Of a stretch of 52,425 bases of DNA, positions 29,460-38,284 are shown piece after piece. Under the pieces are notes generated by a model. That model saw nothing but the letters and a program-made list of their open reading frames with translations. It searched no databases and was not told the origin of the DNA. Made by a program: the position numbers and the translations under genes. The first letter of the stretch is position 1. The number at the start of each line of letters is the position of its first letter. Location of the stretch: IMG/VR virus record IMGVR_UViG_3300027028_000036, positions 1 to 52,425 of that record, one strand, 5' to 3'. The DNA is from a virus.

Positions 29460-31694
29460 TTGGGACTCTATGATTGGTTTAATATCAAAAACACCAAGAG
29501 AGATTCTAGTTTGAGGAAGCATGTAAGAGCAGCAGCGACTAATACCAAACAGACAAAGCAAACCGCTTTTAAGTGGGAGCAGCAGTGGGGCCTTTATGAA
29601 AAGGTGCTCAGTCGAAAATCGTACAGCTCCAAAGAAGTAATCGATAGCTTGAAAGTGATTCGGGATTTGAACCCGGATGCCAGCATGGCCATCTGGAACT
29701 TGATTCGGTTAGTCAACAGCGGTTTCGAAGTCGAGGCGGTACGGGCTGATGGAACAACAGACGATGCAATGACTGAGAAGCTCGAAGACCTGGCGAAGCG
29801 GGTCGGCCCTCTCTATGGAGGAGGTATGGACCAGCTTGTCGGCGTGTGGACACTATCGGGTTACACGAGCGGCGGCTTTGCTGCAGAAGTCGAATTGAAT
29901 GAGCAGCTGAACGATGTGGTAGACATTCACGTGGTAGAAGCGACGTCTATCGATTTTATGCATGACAAAGAACTGAAAATGAATATGGTACAGCGGCAGT
30001 CTGACGGATCACTCAAAGTATTGAATCCGGAGACTGTTTTTTATTATCCGCTGGATCCTGATGTTGGAGATCCGCACGGGCGGGCGCCGCTCCTGCCGAT
30101 TCTGCAGATTGTTTTCTTCCAGGTGCAAGTTCTCAAAGACCTGCAGCGGGTGATTCATCATCAAGGCTATGAACGCTTTGACATCTCCATAGTGGAAGAG
30201 AGCATCATGGGCGCATTGCCAGACGAAATTAAGCATGATCCGGAGAAGGTATCAGATTTCGTTCAGGGCTTTATCGCCGATATGGAGAAGCATTTCAATG
30301 AGCTCGAGCCTGATGCAGACTTTATTCATACCGATTCAGTAAAAATCACGACTACAGGCGGAGCGGGCAGTAAATCGATGGATGCTACTCGAGTGATTGA
30401 GGTCATCAATCAGCAAATCGTTTCCGCTCTGAAGATGCTGCCGATTCTACTTGGCCGCAATGAAGGCACGACAGAAACTCATGGGACCGTCCAATGGCAA
30501 ATCTTTGTTGCGGGTGTGAAAAGCATCCAGCGAACAATCAAGCGCCTAATGGAGCGGTCTTTTAATGTTTACCTGCAGGTGAATGGCTTTCAAGGTCGCG
30601 CAAAGGTCACGTTCAATGAACTGCCGGTCAGAAATGCCATGCAAGAGGCGCAGGCCGAGCAAATCCGGACGACCACGAAGAGAGACCAAGTAAATCAAGG
30701 TTGGATTGATAATAACGAAGCGGCAAACGATGTTGTTGGCCATGATGCGGTTGGTCCCGCTCCTTCCGTGAGCAATCCGGTTCTTAATTCGTTCCGGCCG
30801 CCGACCAGCGCAGCGCGAATGATGGGAAAGACACGAGCTGATGAAGATGATATTGAAGATGGCGCAGATGCATTCATCAGCGAAACAGAAGAGCCCTGGG
30901 CCGAGCAAGTAGCAGAACTGACGGATCAAGCGGAAGACGCCTTCGGTCGGTTCTTGGAGTTCCAACGCAAGGCGTACATCGACCGAATGCGAGCAGCTGG
31001 CACGCCCCTGACTTCTGAGCAGGAAGCTATTGAAGCTTTCGGCGATTGGGTCCGGGCGAATATCCTTTATGACAGTTCCGAGCAATTGGCACTGTGGGAT
31101 GAATTGGGCCGCGATTGGATCGAGCTCGCTGCTACTGAAGGCGGAATGGCGAACGTGCTCACCTTTGATACTGCAGTTGAGTTCAATCCGCGGGATGAGA
31201 AGTTGCTACGAGCACTTAGCGACCGATCACGCCGCTCCGCTGAGTTCATTCAAGATGCAACTGACGAAGATGTCATTATGGATCTCTGGGACACTGTAGC
31301 GGATGACAAGTACACCATTGATAAAGCAGCAAAAGCGCTGGAAGAAAGCCAATCTTTCAGCAAGAACCGAGCCAAAGTAATCGCTCGAACTGAAATGATT
31401 GGAGCGGCCCGCACCGGCCAGAACGATTCAGACCGGCAAAGCGGGTTGGTAATCGGGAAGACTTGGAAATCTGCCAGGCAGGACCGGACGCGCCCAGGGC
31501 ACCGGAAAGCGAGTGGCCAAACGGTTGCTTTTGACGAACCTTTCCTGATTGAAAACGGAAACGGGGAGTCGGAAGAGATGATGTATCCGGGCGATTCCTC
31601 ACGAGGGGCATCGGCTTCGAATGTCATCCAGTGCCGCTGCTGGTACAAACGGATACTGCAAGGCGAAGAGTATTTGCTGAAGGGAGGTGAATAA
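29460..31694 (+). CDS. Portal protein fused to Mu gpF-like head morphogenesis domain
   Basis: 744 residues from TTG 29460 (GGGGGTGA site). Residues about 40-430 are a portal (VIRDLNPDASMAIWNLIRL, YPLDPDVGDPHGRAPLLP, MLPILLGRNEG). Residues about 540-740 form the Mu gpF-like minor head domain (KNRAKVIARTEMIGAA, GKTWKSARQDRTRPGHRKA, VIQCRCWYKR). The two are usually separate adjacent genes. It forms the ring through which DNA enters and supports head assembly. Confidence 0.88.
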   Translation: MGLYDWFNIKNTKRDSSLRKHVRAAATNTKQTKQTAFKWEQQWGLYEKVLSRKSYSSKEVIDSLKVIRDLNPDASMAIWNLIRLVNSGFEVEAVRADGTTDDAMTEKLEDLAKRVGPLYGGGMDQLVGVWTLSGYTSGGFAAEVELNEQLNDVVDIHVVEATSIDFMHDKELKMNMVQRQSDGSLKVLNPETVFYYPLDPDVGDPHGRAPLLPILQIVFFQVQVLKDLQRVIHHQGYERFDISIVEESIMGALPDEIKHDPEKVSDFVQGFIADMEKHFNELEPDADFIHTDSVKITTTGGAGSKSMDATRVIEVINQQIVSALKMLPILLGRNEGTTETHGTVQWQIFVAGVKSIQRTIKRLMERSFNVYLQVNGFQGRAKVTFNELPVRNAMQEAQAEQIRTTTKRDQVNQGWIDNNEAANDVVGHDAVGPAPSVSNPVLNSFRPPTSAARMMGKTRADEDDIEDGADAFISETEEPWAEQVAELTDQAEDAFGRFLEFQRKAYIDRMRAAGTPLTSEQEAIEAFGDWVRANILYDSSEQLALWDELGRDWIELAATEGGMANVLTFDTAVEFNPRDEKLLRALSDRSRRSAEFIQDATDEDVIMDLWDTVADDKYTIDKAAKALEESQSFSKNRAKVIARTEMIGAARTGQNDSDRQSGLVIGKTWKSARQDRTRPGHRKASGQTVAFDEPFLIENGNGESEEMMYPGDSSRGASASNVIQCRCWYKRILQGEEYLLKGGE

Positions 31695-31696
31695 AC

Positions 31697-32923
31697 TTGG
31701 GGGAAAGTACAGTACTCCATTTGCCGGCAAGAATCACGCTTTCGGCAGAAGAGGCACCGAAAACCGATATCGATCTCGAAAAGATTAATCGACATACATT
31801 GGAGCCGGTTGAAGCATCTGAAATTTTTACATTCAGCGGGAACTGTTCGAATGATCGAATGGACTCGCACTTTACGCGAATGGATCCAGTTACAACGCTG
31901 CGGAATTACGCAGACGACTTGAAGAACGGCGTCAGCTTGCAGGAAGGCCATAACGTTTACGTGAATCCTTACGGCCGCTCCTATGACGGAGAGGTCACCA
32001 CTGTAGGCGACGAGAGCGGGCTATCGAATGCCGTTCGTGGCAGCTGGTACATTATGCGCGGCATTACGGCAAACGGCAACAAAACGGATGACACCATTCG
32101 GCAAATCAAAGCCGGCATCGTCCGCGATATGTCGGTTGGCTTCGCTGGCGGGTCGTATCGGTGCGGTAGCTGCGGCAAAGACCTGTGGAATTCGGACTGT
32201 CCGCATATTCCTGGACTGGAAGACGAAAACGGGCGCGTATCATTCGCGTGGATCGTGGATGCACGATTACGAGAAGTCTCGACAGTCTACAAGGGATCTA
32301 CACCAAACGCGTACATCGATAAAGCGCGTGACTACGTGAAGCAAGGCCAAATGGAAATGAATAAAGTGCATAAGCTGGAGCAGCGATTCGACGTTCGACT
32401 GGACGACGGAAGCCGTTCTTTTTATATTGCGCAAAATAAGAAGGGAGCAGGATTGAATATGGATTTACTTGCACAAATGAGAACGGCCATTACAGAAAAT
32501 ACACTCGACAAAGCGGAAGCTTACCGAGTACTTGACGGGGCGGGGGATAAGTTCCGCCAGCCGGACGACATCGCCATTCGCAATGAGCTTGGAGATGCGG
32601 CATCTGTTGATGGCGTGAAGAAAATGAAGGAAGAGGCGGAGCAGGGGCGCCAGTACGTAACTGATCTTGTCGACCAAGCAGTGAAGGCTCGTGTCCGTGC
32701 GCAAGGCGAAGGCTTCAAATCGGAGCCGTATAAAAACATGCTGTCTCGCTCTGCAGATATCGAATACATCAAGTCAGAAATTGAAGCATACGATGCGATG
32801 GCAGGGGAACGGTTCACGCCAGGCCGCCAAACAGAAGCGGAGAAGCTAGCTGGACGCCAACAGGCGGCTGATGGCGATGATGATGTCATCGTATCTGAAA
32901 CATATAAAGGAGATGGGAAATAA
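31697..32923 (+). CDS. Prohead protease with C-terminal scaffold region
   Basis: 408 residues from TTG after GGGAGGTGAAT. The N-terminal protease has His85 (LQEGHNVYV) and Ser146 (VRDMSVGFAGG), the HK97/U35 pair, followed by an unusual CGSC...CPH cluster (156-170), possibly zinc binding. From about 240 onward it is helical, acidic and scaffold-like (NMDLLAQMRTAITENTLDKA). Protease-scaffold fusion would shape the prohead and then digest the scaffold. Confidence 0.8.
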   Translation: MGESTVLHLPARITLSAEEAPKTDIDLEKINRHTLEPVEASEIFTFSGNCSNDRMDSHFTRMDPVTTLRNYADDLKNGVSLQEGHNVYVNPYGRSYDGEVTTVGDESGLSNAVRGSWYIMRGITANGNKTDDTIRQIKAGIVRDMSVGFAGGSYRCGSCGKDLWNSDCPHIPGLEDENGRVSFAWIVDARLREVSTVYKGSTPNAYIDKARDYVKQGQMEMNKVHKLEQRFDVRLDDGSRSFYIAQNKKGAGLNMDLLAQMRTAITENTLDKAEAYRVLDGAGDKFRQPDDIAIRNELGDAASVDGVKKMKEEAEQGRQYVTDLVDQAVKARVRAQGEGFKSEPYKNMLSRSADIEYIKSEIEAYDAMAGERFTPGRQTEAEKLAGRQQAADGDDDVIVSETYKGDGK

Positions 32924-33312
32924 TGTTGAACAAACGCGGTGGAATTGTACCCGATAGCTATGGTCTATCACTCACAGTATTCGCACAAGAGGCAACGCAG
33001 GAAGCGCCGGTAAAAGCCGGAGCGCCTTTGAAACTCGCAACAACAGGAGCGTACCACGCAGTGAAATGCGCGGATGGAGATCAAGTTCAATTGGTAGCTA
33101 AGCACACTGTCACGGATCCAGATGTGCCGCTTGGCGTACATGCTTACGGATTCTCACGCAATGCAGAATTCAAGTATTCAGGAGCAATTGAAGTCGGTGA
33201 TTCAGTGGTGGCAGATGCAACTGGCGGCGTAAAAGTAGCTGCAGCAGCAAACGGAACATTTGTGGCATTGGTAAATACAGCGAAAGGCACAGTCGAAGTA
33301 CTGTTGCCATAA
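32923..33312 (+). CDS. Head decoration protein (DUF2190-like)
   Basis: 129 residues; ATG overlaps the previous stop, site AAAGGAGATGGG. Beta-rich and glycine/alanine-rich (APLKLATTGAYHAVKCADGD, IEVGDSVVADATGGVKVAAA), just before the capsid gene, as expected of a capsid cement protein. Confidence 0.8.
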   Translation: MLNKRGGIVPDSYGLSLTVFAQEATQEAPVKAGAPLKLATTGAYHAVKCADGDQVQLVAKHTVTDPDVPLGVHAYGFSRNAEFKYSGAIEVGDSVVADATGGVKVAAAANGTFVALVNTAKGTVEVLLP

Positions 33313-33325
33313 TGGAGGGGAACTA

Positions 33326-34417
33326 ATGGAATTCAAACACAAAATCAAAAACAGCCGCGGGGAAGTCGTTCAACTTAAAAACGGGACTGAACTTAAAACA
33401 GCAATCAAAGATGCAGCGGGAGCAGATGGTCGAATTGCAGGGCAAGCGCCTGATTTGATGGGTAAAAACAGCTCGGCTACATTCCGCGCTTACTTAGATC
33501 AACAAGGCGTAACGGTAAAAGATGCCATTCGTTCACTCGGCTTTGCGGATGTCGGGCCGATGCAAGCTCGCGCATTGTATGAAAACGATAATACGAAGCC
33601 GCTATTTAACGCCGTATTGGAAGACGGTTTCCGTGAAGGGTATTTGGCTGCAGGCCGCGCAAGCGAGCTGATTGCTCAGACAATCTCGATGGACCAGATG
33701 TCTTATCAGTACTATGAAATCGAAAACAAAGAGAACGATGACCTTGATCTATCTCTTGTTGGCCAGGGTGCGCCAATTCCGGTCGTCTCCATCAAGCTCG
33801 ATACGAATCACACGATCTTTGTTTACAAGCGCGGTGGCGGTATTGAAATCACGGATGAGGCGAAGTCTATGCGCTTCGATATGTTGGCGTTGCACTTGCG
33901 CAAGCGTGGGTTGCAGATGGGCCGCACGGATGAAAAGCTCGCAATTCATCGTTTGTTGAACGGGTACTTTAAAGACGGCACTGATGCCGCTCCGACAGTT
34001 GGCGTTAAAACGGCCAGCGACTGGAAGATGTCCGATATTTGGTATGCCGCTCAATACGGGAACCAAGAGCACGGCTTTACTTACAACCGTGCCGTCATGA
34101 ACCTGAAAACTGCTGAGAAGTGGGCGACGATGAAAGAAGATAACGGTCAAATGATCTTCTTGAACGAGCTGAAGAATGGCGATATGCCGGATATGCTTCG
34201 CATGGCTCCATTCATTTCCGAGTCTGTGCCGGATGACCGCATCATGGTTGTCGATACACGCTTCGCGCTTGCTGAATACCAGTACAAGCCGTTCTCAGTT
34301 GAAAACGAGCGTAACGCGAAGACGCAGGTTGAAGGTTCATACGCAACCGTCACTTCTGACTACGTGCCATTCGATAAGAACGCACGTATGATCATCAAAC
34401 TGGACACAGCACGATAA
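33326..34417 (+). CDS. Major capsid protein, HK97 fold
   Basis: 363 residues after TGGAGGGGA. It follows protease and decoration genes and precedes connector genes. Segments such as YKRGGGIEITDEAKSM, YAAQYGNQEHGF, and VPDDRIMVVDTRFALAEYQY near the C-terminus fit the HK97-type coat of phBC6A51-like phages. A short N-terminal delta region is lacking, consistent with a separate scaffold. Confidence 0.85.
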   Translation: MEFKHKIKNSRGEVVQLKNGTELKTAIKDAAGADGRIAGQAPDLMGKNSSATFRAYLDQQGVTVKDAIRSLGFADVGPMQARALYENDNTKPLFNAVLEDGFREGYLAAGRASELIAQTISMDQMSYQYYEIENKENDDLDLSLVGQGAPIPVVSIKLDTNHTIFVYKRGGGIEITDEAKSMRFDMLALHLRKRGLQMGRTDEKLAIHRLLNGYFKDGTDAAPTVGVKTASDWKMSDIWYAAQYGNQEHGFTYNRAVMNLKTAEKWATMKEDNGQMIFLNELKNGDMPDMLRMAPFISESVPDDRIMVVDTRFALAEYQYKPFSVENERNAKTQVEGSYATVTSDYVPFDKNARMIIKLDTAR

Positions 34418-34430
34418 GGAGGAGAGCCTA

Positions 34431-34769
34431 ATGGCTAAAATCGATACAGCAGATGAAATCGTGAACGAGTTCCCCGATAAAGGGTACGAAGCAGAAAAGC
34501 TTGCTGAAGAGAATACGCAAGCAGAGCTGGATCAGCTGCAAAAAGACTTGCGAGCGGAGCGGGAGGCGGCCGGGGATGAATCCCCACCGTCTCCTTCTGA
34601 CGTTCCGGAAGAGAAGGCCGCCAAGAAATATCGGTTAAAAGAACCAAAGACTTCTTATCAGGAAGTCGGTTTCACTTTGGCAGACGATCAGGAGAAGGAG
34701 CTTCCAGAGAATCCGTCGTCATTCCTGATGGCTCGTATTAAAGCCGGGTTTATTGTCGAGGTGAAGTAA
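34431..34769 (+). CDS. Small head-region protein
   Basis: 112 residues; AAGGAGGAGAGCC site. Charged N-terminus (EKLAEENTQAELDQLQKDLR) with a Pro/Ser-rich linker and a folded end (KTSYQEVGFTLADDQEKELP). Position between capsid and connector suggests a head-associated role. Family not recognised. Confidence 0.6.
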   Translation: MAKIDTADEIVNEFPDKGYEAEKLAEENTQAELDQLQKDLRAEREAAGDESPPSPSDVPEEKAAKKYRLKEPKTSYQEVGFTLADDQEKELPENPSSFLMARIKAGFIVEVK

Positions 34770-34770
34770 T

Positions 34771-35184
34771 ATGGCATTTGCAACCGTTGAGGAAGTGAAA
34801 GAGCGTGTTGCCTTTGATGAAATTCATGAAATGGATAACGAAAAGGTCGAAGAATTGATTGAGCGAGCGGAGCGATGGATCCGGAGATTCACTGGCCGCA
34901 GCTTTGCAGAAGAGAAAGAGCCCGATAAAATCGCGGATCTAAGAAGAGGCACCATCCTTCTTGTTGAATATCTTTGGTTCCAGGATCAACCGGACATGAA
35001 AGAAGAGGCATTCGATAATGTGCAGACCGAGAAAATCGGTTCTTATTCTTATACGAAAGGCGCGAAGTCAGGGGAAGCCACGGGCGTAGTGGAACTGGAT
35101 CAAATCCTTTATTCATTGCGCCCCTCTCCTGCTCTAAAGCCGCTCTTCTTCTCGACGTTCGGCTCTGGTGGTGGTACGCGGTGA
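34771..35184 (+). CDS. Head-tail connector (adaptor, gp6-like)
   Basis: 137 residues; MAFATVEEVKERVAFDEIHE, then ERAERWIRRFTGRSF and ADLRRGTILLVEYLWFQDQP. A small helical adaptor of the gp6/gp15 type that binds the portal; first of four short neck genes. It overlaps the next gene. Confidence 0.8.
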   Translation: MAFATVEEVKERVAFDEIHEMDNEKVEELIERAERWIRRFTGRSFAEEKEPDKIADLRRGTILLVEYLWFQDQPDMKEEAFDNVQTEKIGSYSYTKGAKSGEATGVVELDQILYSLRPSPALKPLFFSTFGSGGGTR

Positions 35185-35552
35185 GCTTACGCCGATTATT
35201 GATTCACCGATGTACGACGTTTACGCCTGGCCAAAAGGTAGGGGAAACCGAATATGGCAAACCTATTTACAAAGATGTGGTGAAAACCGACGTTCCTTGC
35301 CGCTCGGACTTAGTGAAACAATTCAAGTCATCAGACACGTATGGCACGGATGTCCTTACCACGAACATGCTATTTCTAGCCCCGAATGAAACGTTTACGG
35401 AGCAAACACGCTTCTCTGATATCCGGGACAAGGAAAACAATGTTCTTTTGGAAGGCACCCACATCGTGGAAGACAGTAAGCCGGCATACGGTCTGAAGCG
35501 GCTGCACCATCATGAAGTTTCTTTGAAGAAGGCGAGTGATTCGAATGGCTGA
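35181..35552 (+). CDS. Head closure protein (DUF3599/gp16-like)
   Basis: 123 residues from GTG 35181. CTTFTPGQKVGETEYGKPIY, PCRSDLVKQFKSSDTYGTD and FLAPNETFTEQTRFSDI are arranged as in head-tail joining stoppers (XkdH type). Overlaps both neighbours by a few bases. Confidence 0.75.
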   Translation: MSLRRLLIHRCTTFTPGQKVGETEYGKPIYKDVVKTDVPCRSDLVKQFKSSDTYGTDVLTTNMLFLAPNETFTEQTRFSDIRDKENNVLLEGTHIVEDSKPAYGLKRLHHHEVSLKKASDSNG

Positions 35553-35967
35553 AGGCGCAATGAACTTTGAATTCAAGATGCCTAAGGAATTGGCGGGTCA
35601 ATTCTCCGAGAAGAACATGAAGATGGCCAGGCAGAAAGCGGTTGAAGCGGCAGGGATGGTGTGGGCTGATGAAACCAAGGAGATTGTCATGGAAGACGAC
35701 CATATCGACACGTCCCTTTTTATCAACTCTATCGGCTACGTGACCAATGTCTCTGGAAAGAAAGACGGTCCGAAGGCGACTGAAGCGGACGTGGTTTATG
35801 AGATGGTCGAAGAGAATGAACAAACCACCTTGAAAATCGGCTCATCTGTTCCATACGCTCCGGTTCTTGAGAAGAAATACAACTTAATGGCTCGCGGGTT
35901 GGACCGGGCACAGGACCGGATGAACCGAGTGGGCGATCAGCAAATCAAAAGAATCTTAGGTATATGA
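35545..35967 (+). CDS. Neck protein, HK97 gp10-like
   Basis: 140 residues from ATG 35545. A helical N-terminus with KMARQKAVEAAGMVWADETK and a C-terminal YAPVLEKKYNLMARGLDRAQ match gp10-like neck/tail completion proteins (XkdI position). Confidence 0.78.
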   Translation: MAEGAMNFEFKMPKELAGQFSEKNMKMARQKAVEAAGMVWADETKEIVMEDDHIDTSLFINSIGYVTNVSGKKDGPKATEADVVYEMVEENEQTTLKIGSSVPYAPVLEKKYNLMARGLDRAQDRMNRVGDQQIKRILGI

Positions 35968-35977
35968 GGTGGGTTAA

Positions 35978-36331
35978 ATGATTGCTTATAAAGATCCGAT
36001 TCCTCCGGTACGAAGATTCTTTGATAACCGTACCGATTATCATGTCGATGCGAATACTTTTCAATCCAACATTCAAGAAGGCCTACTCGTCCGCTCTGCG
36101 GGCGGTGTAGGCTTTTCTCGTATCCAAATGATCTGTCGCTCGCCCGATGAAGCAGCAGCAATGGCTGGGCTCATTAGAGCGATGGTTTTGTTGGAGAGGG
36201 AAGCGGCAAGCATCGATGAGTTGAGGGGCGCCTGGTGCGAACGCGAAGGCAACCCAATACCTTCCAAAGACGACGAGACCGGTTCGTTTGAAGCGTGGGT
36301 CTATATGAGACTCGAACATATTGAAGCATAG
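35978..36331 (+). CDS. Tail terminator-like protein
   Basis: 117 residues after GAGGTGGGTTAA. MIAYKDPIPPVRRFFDNRTD at the start, no strong motif. Its place between the gp10-like gene and the tail tube suggests the tail terminator. Confidence 0.6.
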   Translation: MIAYKDPIPPVRRFFDNRTDYHVDANTFQSNIQEGLLVRSAGGVGFSRIQMICRSPDEAAAMAGLIRAMVLLEREAASIDELRGAWCEREGNPIPSKDDETGSFEAWVYMRLEHIEA

Positions 36332-36342
36332 GAGGAAATAAG

Positions 36343-36576
36343 ATGGCAGAACCTAAACAGGAAAAGAAAGCAGCAGAGCTTAACAAAATCGTTTGCAAAG
36401 GCCCGAAGGAAAAGAACACGGGTGTCGCCGCTTTGCGGGTGCAGAATGGCATGAAAAAGAACGAAAAAACGGATATTTACAATGGGCAAACGCTTATTGT
36501 AGGTCGCGATGTTTCGAAAGAAGTCGCGGATAAATTGCTGCAGATGGATTCTTGGAAATTTGAGGAGGTTAAATAA
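36343..36576 (+). CDS. Small tail-region protein
   Basis: 77 residues; ATAGGAGGAAATAAG site. Lysine-rich N-terminus, ending MDSWKFEEVK; stop overlaps the next ATG (TAATG). It resembles the short proteins that precede phage tail tubes; function unknown. Confidence 0.6.
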   Translation: MAEPKQEKKAAELNKIVCKGPKEKNTGVAALRVQNGMKKNEKTDIYNGQTLIVGRDVSKEVADKLLQMDSWKFEEVK

Positions 36577-37391
36577 TGGCACCAGATATTCATAAAGTTA
36601 ATTCAGAGAACTTTGTTGGCGGCCCGGGTCGCCTAGTAGTCGCAGATCTTCACGTTGCAGCTCCGACTCGCATCAGTGACGTCATGGACACGTCATCGCC
36701 TTTCGAACTGAAAGCAGGATGGCGGGATCTTGGCGCGACAAGCGAAGGAATCGCAATTTCTCGAGGCTTTACCACTGAAGACTTCGAAGTGGATCAAGTC
36801 ATGGGGGCAGCTGACACAGAAGTGACAAGCTACGCACACTCCCTCACAACCAGCCTAGCTGAAAACACGCTGGTCAATCGTCAGCTGGCATTGGTCGGCG
36901 GTGAAATCATTGAGACTACCGCTGAAATCGGTACGACGCAGGCGCTGGCCGGCGCACTTGCTGCAGGGGCGAAAATTATTACCCTTACGACTCCGGACGC
37001 TGAATTCAAAGTCGGAGGATGGGTCGAGTTTACAGGCGGCGAACTGAAGAAAATCGCATCCGTTAACGAAGGCACAGTGGTCCTCGAAACGGGCGTTGAA
37101 AAAGCCTATGAGATCACTGATTCGGTTTCTCCAGTCCTTGCATTGCCGACTAAGCGTATTGGTTACGGGACAAAACGCGACGTGCCGTATCACCGCTATG
37201 CATTGATCAGCCAGAAGAAAGACGGCTCGTTGTACATGGCTGTTATCCGCAAAGTACAAGTCACAGGCGACGACAAGGAGCAAAGCTTCAACAAAAACAA
37301 ACGCCTATTGCCGCTCTCACTTACAGCGTTCCCTGAAGACGGTGTCGCTGATGATGAAAACGTTTATTACGAAATCGAAGAATCTATCTAA
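36576..37391 (+). CDS. Major tail (tube) protein
   Basis: 271 residues, beta-rich. WRDLGATSEGIAISRGFTTE, DFEVDQVMGAADTEVTSYAH and the C-terminal GSLYMAVIRKVQVTGDDKEQ fit tube proteins. Residues about 115-185 (GAKIITLTTPDAEFKVGGWV) look like an inserted beta domain. It stands directly before the tail assembly chaperones. Confidence 0.8.
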   Translation: MAPDIHKVNSENFVGGPGRLVVADLHVAAPTRISDVMDTSSPFELKAGWRDLGATSEGIAISRGFTTEDFEVDQVMGAADTEVTSYAHSLTTSLAENTLVNRQLALVGGEIIETTAEIGTTQALAGALAAGAKIITLTTPDAEFKVGGWVEFTGGELKKIASVNEGTVVLETGVEKAYEITDSVSPVLALPTKRIGYGTKRDVPYHRYALISQKKDGSLYMAVIRKVQVTGDDKEQSFNKNKRLLPLSLTAFPEDGVADDENVYYEIEESI

Positions 37392-37409
37392 CTGGGAGGA
37401 AAATCATTC

Positions 37410-37919
37410 ATGGCTAAGAACAAACTGAAATCGCTCGATATTAATCCAATTATCGGAACTGTTAACATCACAGGTGAGGAAACGTCATTCGACGTTCCTC
37501 GCCTTGATTTAAAAAAGATTATCGGAATTGTAAAGTTCATCGGTACCGATGGCGTGCGTATTTATAGTCGCGTTCGAGAAACACTGAAGAACGACGAAAT
37601 TTCAAGTTTAGAACGCATCGTCGCTGTAGTAGATGAATTAAAAGACGAGCAACTGATTCGCGTCATCGCGATCATCCTTGAAGTAGATGACGAAGAGGCA
37701 TTGAAGCTCGACCTAAACGAAATGTTGGATGTTCTGATTCTATTAGTGGAAAACACGAACCTAAGCAAAACTTTTACTCAAGTCCGGCACCTAGCGAACA
37801 AGATGTATGGGGTGGAGATTCCGGACATGCAAACAGTGATTCAGGAGTGGATGGAAGAGCGGTTCCCAGAAGCGGAGGAGAATCAGCCGGAGGAAGTGAG
37901 AGCGGAAGTCAGCGACTAA
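37410..37919 (+). CDS. Tail assembly chaperone (gpG-like)
   Basis: 169 residues with GGGAGGAAAATC upstream. Its acidic, helical character and its position between tube and tape measure fit the gpG role. The overlapping frame at 37847 lies -1 to it, matching the usual G/GT pair. Confidence 0.78.
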   Translation: MAKNKLKSLDINPIIGTVNITGEETSFDVPRLDLKKIIGIVKFIGTDGVRIYSRVRETLKNDEISSLERIVAVVDELKDEQLIRVIAIILEVDDEEALKLDLNEMLDVLILLVENTNLSKTFTQVRHLANKMYGVEIPDMQTVIQEWMEERFPEAEENQPEEVRAEVSD

Positions 37920-38245
37920 CATACGATGAGCTGATAGATAAAATCATTGATCAAATCGGCTTTGTTTCTTCGCATTTTGGCTACAAAGAAGAATACGTTT
38001 TGGAACATACTCTCGAATGGCTGAATCGGAAAGCAGAGCAAGCTCATGAAGAGAAGTATTCTGAGAGCCGGAAGCGGACCATCGAGAATCATAAGGGCTT
38101 AATGCTGCTGGTAGATAGTTTGTTCAACCAGGGCGAAAACTTTAATGAATTGGTTCCTACGTATGAAGAGACACAACAAAAGAAAAAAGCAGAGCCAAAG
38201 AAAGAAGAATTTGTTGGCGGAAATTGGTGGAAGTCGGGAGAGTAA
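37847..38245 (+). CDS. Tail assembly chaperone, second frame (gpGT-like)
   Basis: The reading frame is -1 to gpG and overlaps its last 73 bases; it encodes RLTYDELIDKIIDQIGFVSS then EYVLEHTLEWLNRKAEQAHE. In most siphophages it is made as a fusion by ribosomal slippage. I see no canonical XXXYYYZ heptamer in the overlap, and a GTG at 37847 lacks a clear site, so the mode of translation is open. The start coordinate marks the frame only. Confidence 0.6.
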   Translation: MDGRAVPRSGGESAGGSESGSQRLTYDELIDKIIDQIGFVSSHFGYKEEYVLEHTLEWLNRKAEQAHEEKYSESRKRTIENHKGLMLLVDSLFNQGENFNELVPTYEETQQKKKAEPKKEEFVGGNWWKSGE

Positions 38246-38284
38246 TTCCGGCTTTTTTATTTTGCCAAAGAAAGGAGGGAGAAT

